Positions 32,960 to 41,011 are shown, counted from the stretch's first letter. The stretch: 64,000 bases of DNA from Pseudomonas laurylsulfatiphila (GCF_002934665.1 NZ_NIRS01000004.1:560501-624500); one strand, 5' to 3'. The notes: generated by a model not told the origin, from the letters alone. Made by a program: numbers and translations.

Positions 32960-34438
32960 CTACTCCGGCAATTCGACCAACCCATCGACATCGGTCATCG
33001 CCCGCTCCAGCAAATCCGCCGGCAGGCTCTTGCTCGCCCGTGCCCCCAGCAGCTTGAGTTGTTCACTGCGGCTGACCAGGTTGCCACGCCCCTCTGTCAG
33101 CTTGTTGCGTGCCGAACTGTAGGCCTTGTCCAGTTGCTGCAGGCGATTGCCGACCTCGTCCAGATCCTGGATGAACAGCACGAACTTGTCGTACAGCCAC
33201 CCGGCCCGCTCGGCGATTTCCCGGGCGTTCTGGCTCTGGCGCTCCTGTTTCCACAGGCTGTCGATGACACGCAGGGTCGCCAATAACGTGGTCGGGCTGA
33301 CGATCACGATGTTGCGGTCGAATGCCTCCTGAAACAGCGTCGGCTCAGCTTGCAACGCGGCAGAAAACGCGGCCTCGATCGGCACGAAGAGCAACACGAA
33401 ATCCAGGCTGTGCAATCCATCGAGGCGCTTGTAATCCTTGCCGGCCAGGCCTTTGACGTGATTGCGCAATGAAAGCACGTGCTGCTTGATGGCGATCTGG
33501 CCGATAGCCTCGTCTTCAGCCGCCACGTATTGCTGATAGGCCGTCAGGCTGACCTTGGAGTCGACCACCACCTGCTTGTCCCCCGGCAGGTAAATGATCA
33601 CGTCCGGCTGGAAGCGCTCGCCGTCCGGTCCCTTGAGATTGACCTGGGTCTGGTACTCGCGCCCCTTCTCCAGCCCTGCATGCTCGAGCACGCGCTCAAG
33701 GATCAGTTCGCCCCAATTGCCTTGGGTCTTCTGCCCTTTCAAGGCGCGGGTCAGGTTGGTGGCTTCGTCGCTCAAGCGCAAGTTCAGCTGTTGCAGGCGC
33801 TCCAGTTCCTTGGCCAGGGAAAAACGCTCACGGGCCTCGTTCTGATAGCTTTCCTCGACACGCTTTTCGAAGGACTGGATGCGCTCCTTGAGCGGATCGA
33901 GCAACTGCCCCAGGCGCTGCTGGCTGGTTTCGGCAAAACGCTGCTCGCGCTCATCGAAAATCTTCCCCGCCAGCTCGGCAAACTGCGCGCGCAATTCGTC
34001 CCGCGAACCTTGCAGGTCGTCAAGGCGTTGCTGATGGCTGTCCTGCTGCTCGCGCAATTCGGCGTTGAGCGACGCGGCCTGGGCATCCAGACGGCGCAGT
34101 TCGGCGTCTTTGCCGGCGCGTTCGATATTCCACGCATGGGCGGCGTCCCGGGCGTCGTCGCGCTCGATCTGCAGCAGTTCGACTTCACGACGCAGTGCAG
34201 CCAGATCAGCCTGTTTGGCGGAATTGGCCTGGGTCAGATCAGCGATTTCATCGCGGCTGGACTCGAGTTGTGCATTCAAGCCGTCCTGCGCCAGTTGCGC
34301 CATGGCCAGGCGTTCCTGCAGCAGTGCAACGTCTGCCTGCGTGGTGCTGGCCCGACGCTGAAGTTGCCAGGCCAATACCAGCAACGGCAACCCTGCCGCT
34401 GCCAGCCCCAGCAATACGCTGGTCAAGTCCATTGCCAT
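32960..34438 (-). CDS. rmuC: DNA recombination protein RmuC
   Basis: 492-residue RmuC homologue. One N-terminal hydrophobic segment (LTSVLLGLAAAGLPLLVLAW) is followed by a long coiled coil (about 25-200) and the PD-(D/E)XK-like RmuC domain (QGNWGELILERVLEHAGL, VDSKVSLTAY). RmuC limits inversions at short inverted repeats in E. coli. I start at the ATG at 34438, which follows GGAG by 5 bases; the ATG five codons upstream lacks a ribosome site. Confidence 0.9.
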   Translation of the reverse strand: MAMDLTSVLLGLAAAGLPLLVLAWQLQRRASTTQADVALLQERLAMAQLAQDGLNAQLESSRDEIADLTQANSAKQADLAALRREVELLQIERDDARDAAHAWNIERAGKDAELRRLDAQAASLNAELREQQDSHQQRLDDLQGSRDELRAQFAELAGKIFDEREQRFAETSQQRLGQLLDPLKERIQSFEKRVEESYQNEARERFSLAKELERLQQLNLRLSDEATNLTRALKGQKTQGNWGELILERVLEHAGLEKGREYQTQVNLKGPDGERFQPDVIIYLPGDKQVVVDSKVSLTAYQQYVAAEDEAIGQIAIKQHVLSLRNHVKGLAGKDYKRLDGLHSLDFVLLFVPIEAAFSAALQAEPTLFQEAFDRNIVIVSPTTLLATLRVIDSLWKQERQSQNAREIAERAGWLYDKFVLFIQDLDEVGNRLQQLDKAYSSARNKLTEGRGNLVSRSEQLKLLGARASKSLPADLLERAMTDVDGLVELPE

Positions 34439-34499
34439 AGCCACTCCTGCCATTCGGATAAAGCCTGAAGGTTAACCAAGGCGTCCGGTCTTGGACAGC

Positions 34500-34823
34500 T
34501 CAGTCTTCGATCAGCCCCAGTTCCTGTTGAGCGCGGCGATCGCCTGCCCGAGCGGCCTGGCGCAACAGGTCCTGACCGATACGGCGGTCCCGGGCATTCC
34601 CGCATTCGCGGCACATCAACTGGCCAAGGCGACTTTGCGCAGCCACCACGCCCTCACGGGCCGGCTGCTTGAGCAGACGTCCGGCGATGTGTTTGACGTT
34701 CGGGTTTTCACCCAGGTGCGGACTGTCCAACAGCCACTCTGCCACGCGCATGGAAAAGCGCTTGGTAGGGGCAACAGAGGGTGGAGTGGAGGTAGAGGAA
34801 ACAGGAGCTGAGCGAAACTTCAT
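34500..34823 (-). CDS. Small Sel1-repeat protein
   Basis: 107-residue protein with Sel1/TPR-like helices in its C-terminal half (GVVAAQSRLGQLMCREC and GQDLLRQAARAGDRRAQQEL) and a basic, serine/proline-rich N-terminus. Two cysteines (LMCRECG) could bind metal or form a disulfide. The start at 34823 (MKFRSAPVSS) is chosen because the open frame further upstream runs into low-bias sequence. It lies downstream of the DnaA-box module at 34930-35060. Function unknown. Confidence 0.68.
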   Translation of the reverse strand: MKFRSAPVSSTSTPPSVAPTKRFSMRVAEWLLDSPHLGENPNVKHIAGRLLKQPAREGVVAAQSRLGQLMCRECGNARDRRIGQDLLRQAARAGDRRAQQELGLIED

Positions 34824-34929
34824 AAAGCACTGTGGGGCAGATCGGAAGGCGCGCAACTTTACTCTCTTTTTCTTACAGGTAAAGCTGAAAATGTCCCGGC
34901 ACGCCCGTCCTAGAGCAAGCGCTCGGGAC

Positions 34930-35060
34930 AATCCACAGAAGCTGTGGATAACTCAGTGGACAACCGTCCTTGAACCCGCTCAAAGCCCTGTGGAATGGGG
35001 TTCGCAGTCAAACTGACGATTTTTTCACCAGTAAAAAAAAGCGATGTTTTTCATTGACTT
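34930..35060. repeat. DnaA-box palindrome module, copy B
   Basis: ATCCACA-gaagc-TGTGGAT (34931-34949) extends to one perfect DnaA box, TGTGGATAA (34943-34951). The T tract starts at 35020, 69 bases on, then CACCAGT, AAAAAAAA (35033-35040) and CATTGACTT (35052-35060). Order and spacing match copy A at 16469-16600 within one base. It lies 107 bases upstream of a minus-strand start codon. Confidence 0.68.
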
Positions 35061-35830
35061 AAATTTTGGTTACAGGCAGCCATTACGCTTGAACGTGAGA
35101 TGACAGCGGGGTGACAGCCTCTGCAACTAATGTGCACAAGTGCCTTTGCGACGGTTATATCAATGCACTTTTTCGGCGCGTTTTTTTGTCATGGCTGGGG
35201 ATAAGCGCTGGCAAACCCAGTGTTTAGACGGCTGCGTTGCTACCAACGTCGATGACCGATGGTCGGATTTTGTTCTGCTAGTGGGCGTATCAACCGCAGG
35301 CAGCGTAGCTTCATACGCTTATCAGCAAGGCAAAACAGCCAGATCGGGCACCCGTTGGGAAATTCTTTTTGCTAACACACTTCCCTTGTCCAGTTCAATC
35401 CGTTAGTATCCGCGGCGTTAGTACCAAGCTGAAAGTCAATTCTGGTCGAACAAATCCCCCCGGTCAGCCTTCCCGACGGAAGCCTCCACCGAACAAGCGG
35501 GATCGACCACCTCGATGGTTTCCAGGTAAATCTTGCGCCGACACGACCTTTGAATCGAAAGCAAAGGGTGTTGTTCCGCCTGCCTACTCTGCTCGAACCA
35601 ACCTGCAAATTGATCAGGATCTTCACCCCGGGCCCAGAACCTTTGCCCTTGATGTGTTGCCTGCCCTCCTAAGTACCTACCTGCCAGCCCAAGCGCGCCA
35701 ACTTATCAGCGCTTCAAACTGGCTGCTTTGTTCCAGTCGGGTTCTTCGTTCGATCAATGGTGATCGACGTTACTGGAACGTTTTAACGTTGCACGGTTCT
35801 TATCCGTGTCATTTGTAGGAACACCCAATA
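35061..35830 (+). other. Gene-free stretch with structured leader before the 74-residue protein gene
   Basis: No open frame here shows the codon bias of the neighbours; a 149-codon frame at 35369-35818 has arginine/proline-rich, unbiased composition and is rejected. Near the 3' end, GTTCCAGT (35730-35737) pairs with ACTGGAAC (35772-35779) around an inner CGATCA/TGATCG hairpin (35751-35766). Next come AACGTT-tt-AACGTT (35777-35790) and CACGG/CCGTG (35792-35808), just before TAGGA and the ATG at 35831. This looks like a long structured 5' leader or an independent small RNA. Confidence 0.45.
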
Positions 35831-36055
35831 ATGTCTACTCAAATCCACACTCAGGATGCCATTCGCACCCTAACCAACGCTTTTGCACCAATGAACTGCC
35901 TGATCATGGCCGCTCGCAAAGGCTGCTTCAGCTTCACCCTGGTCAACGAACACGGCATCGCTCGTCACAGCGAACGCCTGTACCCCGATCAATACTCCAG
36001 CGCCGAGCCGCTGCAGGCCGTGATCGAGCGTACCCGTCAGGCCCTGGTTGCCTGA
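35831..36055 (+). CDS. Small conserved Pseudomonas protein (74 aa)
   Basis: Short, soluble protein without membrane segments, rich in polar residues, with two cysteines (MNCLIM, KGCFSF). Codon use is biased toward the host preference, the ATG has TAGGA 10 bases upstream, and a strong terminator follows, so it is a real gene. I recall similar small proteins of unknown function in pseudomonads. The long structured upstream region suggests post-transcriptional control. Confidence 0.8.
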   Translation: MSTQIHTQDAIRTLTNAFAPMNCLIMAARKGCFSFTLVNEHGIARHSERLYPDQYSSAEPLQAVIERTRQALVA

Positions 36056-36080
36056 AACGCCAGAAAGGCTGAAAAACCCG

Positions 36081-36110
36081 AAAGCCCTGCCCGAAAAGCA
36101 GGGCTTTTTA
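36081..36110 (+). terminator. Terminator after the 74 aa gene
   Basis: A 10 bp stem AAAGCCCTGC/GCAGGGCTTT with a 7-base loop and a T tract, 25 bases after the stop codon. Confidence 0.92.
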
Positions 36111-36330
36111 TTGCCCGATGTTTCCCTGTCCTCCAACCACGACTAAGCACGATCCGATATAAGGGTTATAACTGGTCGCTGGAAATATTTTAAAAACAGT
36201 CCTTTACAGCGCGAATATGACACTACACTTCAACTCAAGCGGCTTGACCCGCTTGCGGCGAGCCTGAACCGATTCACAGCTGCCAAGGCCCCCTCAGGTA
36301 TCGCCGTCCAATTCAGGTTTCGAGGGTTTT

Positions 36331-36813
36331 ATGGGTATCGCTGCCAGCGAACTGTGCCGCTATGTGATTCGTCCGACGTTGATCTACCTCGGACGCCATA
36401 GCGCTACTGCCGAATCCCTGCTGCTGGGCATTGCCGCCAGCCAGTCAGCCCTTGGTTCCGCCCTGCATGACCGCCGTGGGCACGGCTTGTACCGCATCGC
36501 CGAGCCCCGCCACCAGGCACTTTGGGACCATTACCTGGCCCTTGATCCGGAGCGTGCAAGCCTGGTCCGCGGCCTGGCCAGCCAGCATGCGTTTCTGAGC
36601 GGCCCGCACCTGGAGTTGACCGTCAACCTGCGTTACGCCACTGCCATCGCCTGGCTGCTGGTGGAGGAACAGAATACCCCCCTCCCCTCCCCTGATGATT
36701 TGTTGGGCATGGCCAGGATCTGGCGCCAGACATTTCATCCCCAAGGGCGTCTGCGTGATTTCACCAGCGCCTGGCAAACCTGTGTTTCACCTCTGAATCA
36801 GGTAGCCTGCTGA
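36331..36813 (+). CDS. Conserved hypothetical protein (160 aa)
   Basis: Unrecognised soluble, mainly helical protein. Visible features are an N-terminal hydrophobic-polar helix (ELCRYVIRPTLIYLGRHSAT), HHQALWDHYLALDPE-like acidic turns and LRYATAIAWLLVEEQ. This last segment and the following DDLLGMARIWRQ resemble pseudomonad proteins annotated only as hypothetical, some of them in phage contexts, but nothing else here is phage-like. The ATG at 36331 follows TTCGAGGGTTTT. It stands alone between a terminator and the fadL-type gene. Confidence 0.7.
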   Translation: MGIAASELCRYVIRPTLIYLGRHSATAESLLLGIAASQSALGSALHDRRGHGLYRIAEPRHQALWDHYLALDPERASLVRGLASQHAFLSGPHLELTVNLRYATAIAWLLVEEQNTPLPSPDDLLGMARIWRQTFHPQGRLRDFTSAWQTCVSPLNQVAC

Positions 36814-36905
36814 CACTTCTGGATCCAAACATCGCGTAACAGGTGGTGATTTTGGTCGGATTGTCCTACAAAACCGCTCTAAATCAACGCATACAGCCTA
36901 TGGCG

Positions 36906-36938
36906 CCGGGACGAAAATGTTGGTAATTTTCGCCCCGG
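36906..36938 (+). promoter_or_regulatory. 5' leader hairpin of the FadL-type porin gene
   Basis: CCGGGaCGAAAAT, loop GTTGGTA, ATTTTCGcCCCGG: a 13-position stem with one mismatch. It ends 8 bases before the AGGAG ribosome site and 21 before the ATG. There is no T tract after it, so a 5' stabiliser or translational control element is more likely than a terminator. Confidence 0.55.
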
Positions 36939-36959
36939 TGATCACCAGGAGTTCTAATA

Positions 36960-38231
36960 ATGAAAAAAGTAATGCTCAAAACCACCCTTAGCCTCGCCGT
37001 TGCCATGGCATCCACCCAGATCTTTGCGAGTGGCTTTGCTCTCAACGAACAGAGCATCAGCGGGATGGGGACAGGTTTTGCCGGGCGATCTTCTGCTGCC
37101 GACGACGCATCCACCATTGCTGGCAACCCTGCCGGCATGTCCCGCATCAAGCGCGAACAAGTGACCGGCGGTGTTGCATTCATCGACGCGCACACTGACA
37201 TCAGTGACGCCAGCTCCCGTCCGAACGGCGGTACCAACAAAGGTGACATGGTCCCTTTCATGGGCGTGCCGATGGGTTACTACGTCAAACCAATCGACGA
37301 CCACTGGGCATTCGGTATCGGCGTGTACGCACCGTTCGGCCTGGTAACCGACTACGAAAACGGCTTTGCCGGTCGTTACTTCGGCAGCAAGAGCGAAGTT
37401 AAAATCGTCACCCTGCAACCGACTGTCAGCTACGCCTTCAACGACAAGGTTTCCATCGGTTTCGGCCCGACCATCAACCGCATCGACGGCACCCTGGAAT
37501 CGAACCTGTCGATCACCCAGGCCGCGCCAGACGGTAAGGTCAAGATCGAAGGTGACGACACTGCGCTGGGCTACAACATCGGCGTGCTGGTTCAAGCCAC
37601 CGACAGCACGCGCGTCGGCCTGACCTACCACTCGAAAGTGAAGTACAAGCTTGAGGGCAACACCAAGGTCAACTACAACGTGCTGGGCTTGATCGGCCAG
37701 AACCCGAACCAGAAATACGACGCTTCGCTGGACCTGACCACACCTGAATCGGTGGACTTCTCGGTCACTCACCAGCTCGACGACAAGTGGACTCTGTACG
37801 CAGGCAGCACCTGGACCCGCTGGAGCCGCCTGAAAGAAATCACCGTTGAAAACACAGGTGTTCCAGCCGTTCTGAATGGCCAGTTCGGTACCATCACCGA
37901 AGAACAGAACTGGCACGACACCTGGGCTCACGCCATCGGCGCGTCCTACCAGTTGAACAAGCAATGGGTACTGCGTACCGGTCTGTCCGTTGACCAGGCA
38001 CCGACCAACAACGTCGACCGCTCTCCGCGCATCCCGACGGGCGATCGCAAGATTTTCAGCGTGGGCGCCGGCTGGAGTCCGACCGACGACCTGACCATCG
38101 ACCTGGCGTATTCGTACCTGCGCGAAGAGTCGGTCAAGGTGAACAACAGCAACGACCGTGGCCAGAGCTACAACGCCAAGTATGAAAACTACGCGAACGG
38201 TTTCGGTCTCGGTGCAACCTACCGCTTCTGA
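36960..38231 (+). CDS. FadL/OmpP1 family outer-membrane transporter
   Basis: 423-residue outer-membrane beta-barrel for uptake of long-chain fatty acids or other hydrophobic compounds. The signal peptide is MKKVMLKTTLSLAVAMASTQ, with cleavage near IFA/SGFA. The plug-domain signature NEQSISGMGTGFAGRSS and the NPAGMS motif are typical of FadL. It ends in a C-terminal aromatic residue (GATYRF), as expected for BAM recognition. The AGGAG ribosome site has 8-base spacing, and a strong terminator follows. Confidence 0.92.
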   Translation: MKKVMLKTTLSLAVAMASTQIFASGFALNEQSISGMGTGFAGRSSAADDASTIAGNPAGMSRIKREQVTGGVAFIDAHTDISDASSRPNGGTNKGDMVPFMGVPMGYYVKPIDDHWAFGIGVYAPFGLVTDYENGFAGRYFGSKSEVKIVTLQPTVSYAFNDKVSIGFGPTINRIDGTLESNLSITQAAPDGKVKIEGDDTALGYNIGVLVQATDSTRVGLTYHSKVKYKLEGNTKVNYNVLGLIGQNPNQKYDASLDLTTPESVDFSVTHQLDDKWTLYAGSTWTRWSRLKEITVENTGVPAVLNGQFGTITEEQNWHDTWAHAIGASYQLNKQWVLRTGLSVDQAPTNNVDRSPRIPTGDRKIFSVGAGWSPTDDLTIDLAYSYLREESVKVNNSNDRGQSYNAKYENYANGFGLGATYRF

Positions 38232-38271
38232 TGATTCCCGGCGAGCCTGAACCGCTCGCCATCGGACTCAA

Positions 38272-38306
38272 AAAAGCCCCGCTCTCTTCACAGAGGCGGG
38301 GCTTTT
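38272..38306 (+). terminator. Terminator after the FadL-type gene
   Basis: AAAAGCCCCGC...GCGGGGCTTTT with an inner CTCT/AGAG extension. The stem is flanked by A and T tracts, so it could also serve the opposite strand. Confidence 0.9.
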
Positions 38307-38310
38307 CATT

Positions 38311-38403
38311 TGTAGGAGCGAGCCTGCTCGCGATGGACGCGAACGATGACGCGTGCTTACTGGATGAACGAAGCGCCTTGAGGCGAGCAAGCTCGCCCCT
38401 GCC
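38311..38403. repeat. REP inverted pair
   Basis: TGTAGGAGCGAGCCTGCTCG and GGCGAGCAAGCTCGCCCCTG about 50 bases apart, between the convergent FadL and glutathione peroxidase genes. Confidence 0.85.
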
Positions 38404-38405
38404 AG

Positions 38406-38972
38406 TCAGGGGGCAGAAGCAAGCGGTGCCGAAGCCAGGGCTTTTTCTACCGCGGCGATGAACTCGGGATCATCCGGCTTGGTCAGGCTGGAGAAATTGG
38501 CGATCACCTTGCCCTGGCGATCCACCACATACTTGTAGAAATTCCACTTCGGCGCACTGGTTTGACGGGCGAGGACTTTGAACAAGTGCGTCGCATCATC
38601 GCCACGAACCTTTTGTGGTTCAGTCATGGTGAAGGTCACGCCGTAGTTGGCATAGCAGACTTTCGCAGTCTCGGCGCTGTCTTTGGACTCCTGCTTGAAG
38701 TCGTTTGACGGCACGCCGAGTATTTCCAGCCCTTGCCCCTTGTAGCGCTGATTGAGTGCCTCAAGGCCCTCGAACTGCGGCGCGAAGCCGCAGAAACTGG
38801 CGGTATTGACCACCACCAGCGGTTTGTCGGCGTAACGCTGGCACAGGTCGATGGACTCCTTGGCCCGTAACTTCGGCAGCGAGCCCTGCAGCACCTCCGG
38901 ACAGTCAGCGGCCCAAGCCAGCCCGGACAACGCCATCAGCAACGCGGGAACAGCACACCAGCGCTTGAGCAT
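38406..38972 (-). CDS. Glutathione peroxidase family protein, exported
   Basis: 188-residue thiol peroxidase of the glutathione peroxidase fold with a Sec signal peptide (LLMALSGLAWAADCP), so it is probably periplasmic. The peroxidatic residue is a cysteine, C61, in NTASFCGFAPQF, not selenocysteine. The later motifs VPSNDF and KWNFYKYVVD carry the conserved Gln/Trp-region residues in modified form. The ATG at 38972 has AAGGA 8 bases upstream; the ATG three codons earlier sits on that site. Confidence 0.86.
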   Translation of the reverse strand: MLKRWCAVPALLMALSGLAWAADCPEVLQGSLPKLRAKESIDLCQRYADKPLVVVNTASFCGFAPQFEGLEALNQRYKGQGLEILGVPSNDFKQESKDSAETAKVCYANYGVTFTMTEPQKVRGDDATHLFKVLARQTSAPKWNFYKYVVDRQGKVIANFSSLTKPDDPEFIAAVEKALASAPLASAP

Positions 38973-39026
38973 CTCGAGCATCCTTGATAATTCGTCAAAA
39001 GCGACGTTACTCGCCCTCCCCGCTCA

Positions 39027-39149
39027 CTAGCAAGCACCCATACCCAACTGCATCAGCGCCAGCCCGCCCTGATGCCAGCCCCACCACGACAACGCCAGCA
39101 ACAAGGCGCAGACGGCGGCTACAGCGATCCGCGGCCAAAGGCTGTTCAT
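39027..39149 (-). CDS. Predicted 40-residue membrane microprotein
   Basis: Short open frame starting MNSLWPRIAVAAVCALLLAL, one hydrophobic helix, then WWGWHQGG and a C-terminal cysteine (QLGMGAC). Its ATG overlaps the TGA of the MFS gene by 4 bases (ATGA), the same coupling seen for real gene pairs in this window, and it extends to TAG at 39027. It may be a small partner subunit or regulator of the transporter. The function is unknown; existence is inferred from overlap and composition. Confidence 0.6.
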   Translation of the reverse strand: MNSLWPRIAVAAVCALLLALSWWGWHQGGLALMQLGMGAC

Positions 39150-40354
39150 GTCGCACTCATTTGTGTTTGCAGGCGCGCCACCGGCCGTTCACGCACCGGC
39201 CAGTTGAGGGCGGCGGCCAACAGGCTCAAGAGAATTGCCACTTGCCAGATCAAGTCATAACTCCCGGTTCGGTCATACACCACCCCGCCCAGCCAGCCGC
39301 CCAGGAACGAACCGAGCTGGTGAAACAGGAAAACAATCCCGCCGAGCATGGACAGGTTTCGCACGCCGAACAAGGTCGCCACCGTACCGTTGGTCAACGG
39401 CACCGTCGACAGCCACAGGAAGCCCATGGCCATGCCGAACAGGTAGGCCGTGGTGGTGGTCACCGGTGCCCACAGGAACAACGCAATGACCACCGCCCGC
39501 AGCAAATACAAACCGGTGAGCAAACGCGGCTTGGACATGCGCCCGCCGAGCCATCCGGCGGTATAGGTGCCGAAAATGTTGAACAGGCCGATCAGCGCCA
39601 GCACCGTGGTGCCGACCGTCGCCGGAAGATGTTGATCCACCAGGTAGGCCGGCAAGTGCACACCGATGAACACCACCTGGAATCCGCAGACAAAAAAGCC
39701 GAACGCCAGCAACCAGAATCCGGAATGCGAGCAGGCTTCGCGCAGTGCTTCGCCAAGGGTTTGTTCGTGGCCCAGGACGGGCAACGGCTTGTCCTTGAGC
39801 ATGCTCACCAGCGGTACGATCAGCGCCACCAGCAAGCCCAGCGCGAGCAACGCCGCGGACCAGCCAAGCCATCCGATCAAACCGAGCGTGCCGGGCAACA
39901 TCGCGAACTGGCCGAACGAGCCGGCAGCACTGGCGATCCCCATGCCCATGCTGCGCTTTTCCGGCGGTACTGCGCGGCCGACCACACCCAGAATCACCGA
40001 GAACGACGTGCCGGACAGCCCGATACCGATCAACAGACCGGCGCTCAGGGACAGGGTCACTGCCGAGTCGGAGAGCCCCATGCAAATCAGCCCGGCTGCG
40101 TACAGGACGCCACCGATCAGTACCACCTTCGCCGCGCCGAAGCGGTCGGCCAGCGCGCCGGTGAATGGCTGGGCGAGCCCCCAGATCAGGTTCTGCAAGG
40201 CGATGGCGAAGGCAAAGACTTCACGCCCCCAGCCGAACTCGGCACTCATCGGCGCCAGAAACAGCCCGAAGCCATGTCGAACCCCCAGAGACAACGCAAG
40301 GATCAGCGCACTCCCCAACAGAACCCAACCGCACGCACGCCACATCGATGTCAT
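39146..40354 (-). CDS. MFS transporter (monocarboxylate-porter-like)
   Basis: 402-residue protein with 12 predicted helices, similar in layout to OFA/MCP-type MFS proteins (LGVRHGFGLFLAPMSAEFGW near the start; GALADRFGAAKV as motif A after helix 2). It probably moves an organic anion or drug. It is transcribed downstream of a marR gene with a palindrome AGCGGGTATATACCCGCT between them, and is coupled by ATGA overlap to a 40-residue membrane microprotein. Confidence 0.82.
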   Translation of the reverse strand: MTSMWRACGWVLLGSALILALSLGVRHGFGLFLAPMSAEFGWGREVFAFAIALQNLIWGLAQPFTGALADRFGAAKVVLIGGVLYAAGLICMGLSDSAVTLSLSAGLLIGIGLSGTSFSVILGVVGRAVPPEKRSMGMGIASAAGSFGQFAMLPGTLGLIGWLGWSAALLALGLLVALIVPLVSMLKDKPLPVLGHEQTLGEALREACSHSGFWLLAFGFFVCGFQVVFIGVHLPAYLVDQHLPATVGTTVLALIGLFNIFGTYTAGWLGGRMSKPRLLTGLYLLRAVVIALFLWAPVTTTTAYLFGMAMGFLWLSTVPLTNGTVATLFGVRNLSMLGGIVFLFHQLGSFLGGWLGGVVYDRTGSYDLIWQVAILLSLLAAALNWPVRERPVARLQTQMSAT

Positions 40355-40368
40355 TGTTGTTCTCCGGT

Positions 40369-40386
40369 AGCGGGTATATACCCGCT
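40369..40386 (-). promoter_or_regulatory. MarR operator 1 (AGCGGGTATATACCCGCT)
   Basis: A perfect 18 bp palindrome in the 52 bp gap between the marR and MFS genes, matching a second site upstream of marR. Its TATATA core could also form a -10 element for the MFS gene. Confidence 0.7.
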
Positions 40387-40406
40387 TATGTTCGGAAAAA
40401 CCGGCG

Positions 40407-40811
40407 TCACGCCAGTTCGTCCAGCAGCTTCAATAAGGTTTCGCGCTTCTCGGCCCCCAGGCGATCGATCAAGCGCTGCTGTGCGGCTTCCCAGGCCGGC
40501 AAGGCAGCCTTGAGACGCTCTGCCCCGGCTTCGGTCAGCAGGACAATGCGGTTGCGCATGTCCTCGCCCTCGACCAGTGTCACCAGGCCGTCACCCTCCA
40601 GCACCCGCAAATTGCGCCCCAAGGTGCTGCGATCCAGGCCCATGGCCTCGGCCAGGGTTGAAATGCTCGGCTGATCCAGACGCTGCAGATTGCACAGCAA
40701 AGAATACTGCGCAACGTTGATCCCGAAGCCGTCGAGAGCGCCGTCGTAATGCCTGCTGACGCCACGGGCGGCGCGACGCAGGTTGATGCATAAACATTGG
40801 GAATCGAGCAT
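40407..40811 (-). CDS. MarR family transcriptional regulator
   Basis: 134-residue winged-helix regulator. DNA-recognition segment LAEAMGLDRSTLGRNLRVLE and wing region EGEDMRNRIVLLTEAG. It is the first gene of a marR-MFS-microprotein operon. Near-identical GGGTATATACCCGC palindromes lie directly upstream of its own start and of the MFS gene, so repression of both is likely. There is no ribosome site in the 18 bases before the ATG and the candidate -10 is only about a dozen bases upstream, so the mRNA may be leaderless. Ligand unknown. Confidence 0.86.
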   Translation of the reverse strand: MLDSQCLCINLRRAARGVSRHYDGALDGFGINVAQYSLLCNLQRLDQPSISTLAEAMGLDRSTLGRNLRVLEGDGLVTLVEGEDMRNRIVLLTEAGAERLKAALPAWEAAQQRLIDRLGAEKRETLLKLLDELA

Positions 40812-40814
40812 GGT

Positions 40815-40830
40815 GCGTGTATATACCCGC
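40815..40830 (-). promoter_or_regulatory. MarR operator 2 over the marR promoter
   Basis: GCGTGTATATACCCGC, one half matching operator 1 exactly and the other with one change, ending 3 bases from the marR ATG. On the minus strand TTGATT, 15-17 bases, then TATATA/TATACA can serve as -35/-10, putting the transcript start at or near the ATG. Confidence 0.6.
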
Positions 40831-40891
40831 GAGCGTGTTAAATCAAGTTACATGGTTTCTTCAATGATTGAGCGGCGCCTGGCAGACCGCC

Positions 40892-40986
40892 ATCGCGGGC
40901 AAGCCCGCTCCCACAGAGATTTTCGGTGTGCCCACCATTTTGTCAACAAAACAGAAACCCTGTGGGAGCGGGCTTGCCCGCGAAGG
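40892..40986. repeat. REP inverted pair (GGGCAAGCCCGC variant)
   Basis: ATCGCGGGCAAGCCCGCTCC and GTGGGAGCGGGCTTGCCCGC about 45 bases apart, between the marR gene and the end of the cobalamin operon. Confidence 0.88.
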
Positions 40987-41011
40987 GGCCAGAACATTCA
41001 ATACAACCCCA

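Noticed and set aside
35369..35818. 149-codon open frame upstream of the 74-residue protein
   Set aside because: Arginine/proline-rich translation without codon bias, overlaps clear RNA hairpins, no ribosome site.
36331..36813. Prophage remnant
   Set aside because: The 160-residue protein recalls some phage-context hypotheticals, but there are no integrase, structural or lysis genes nearby.
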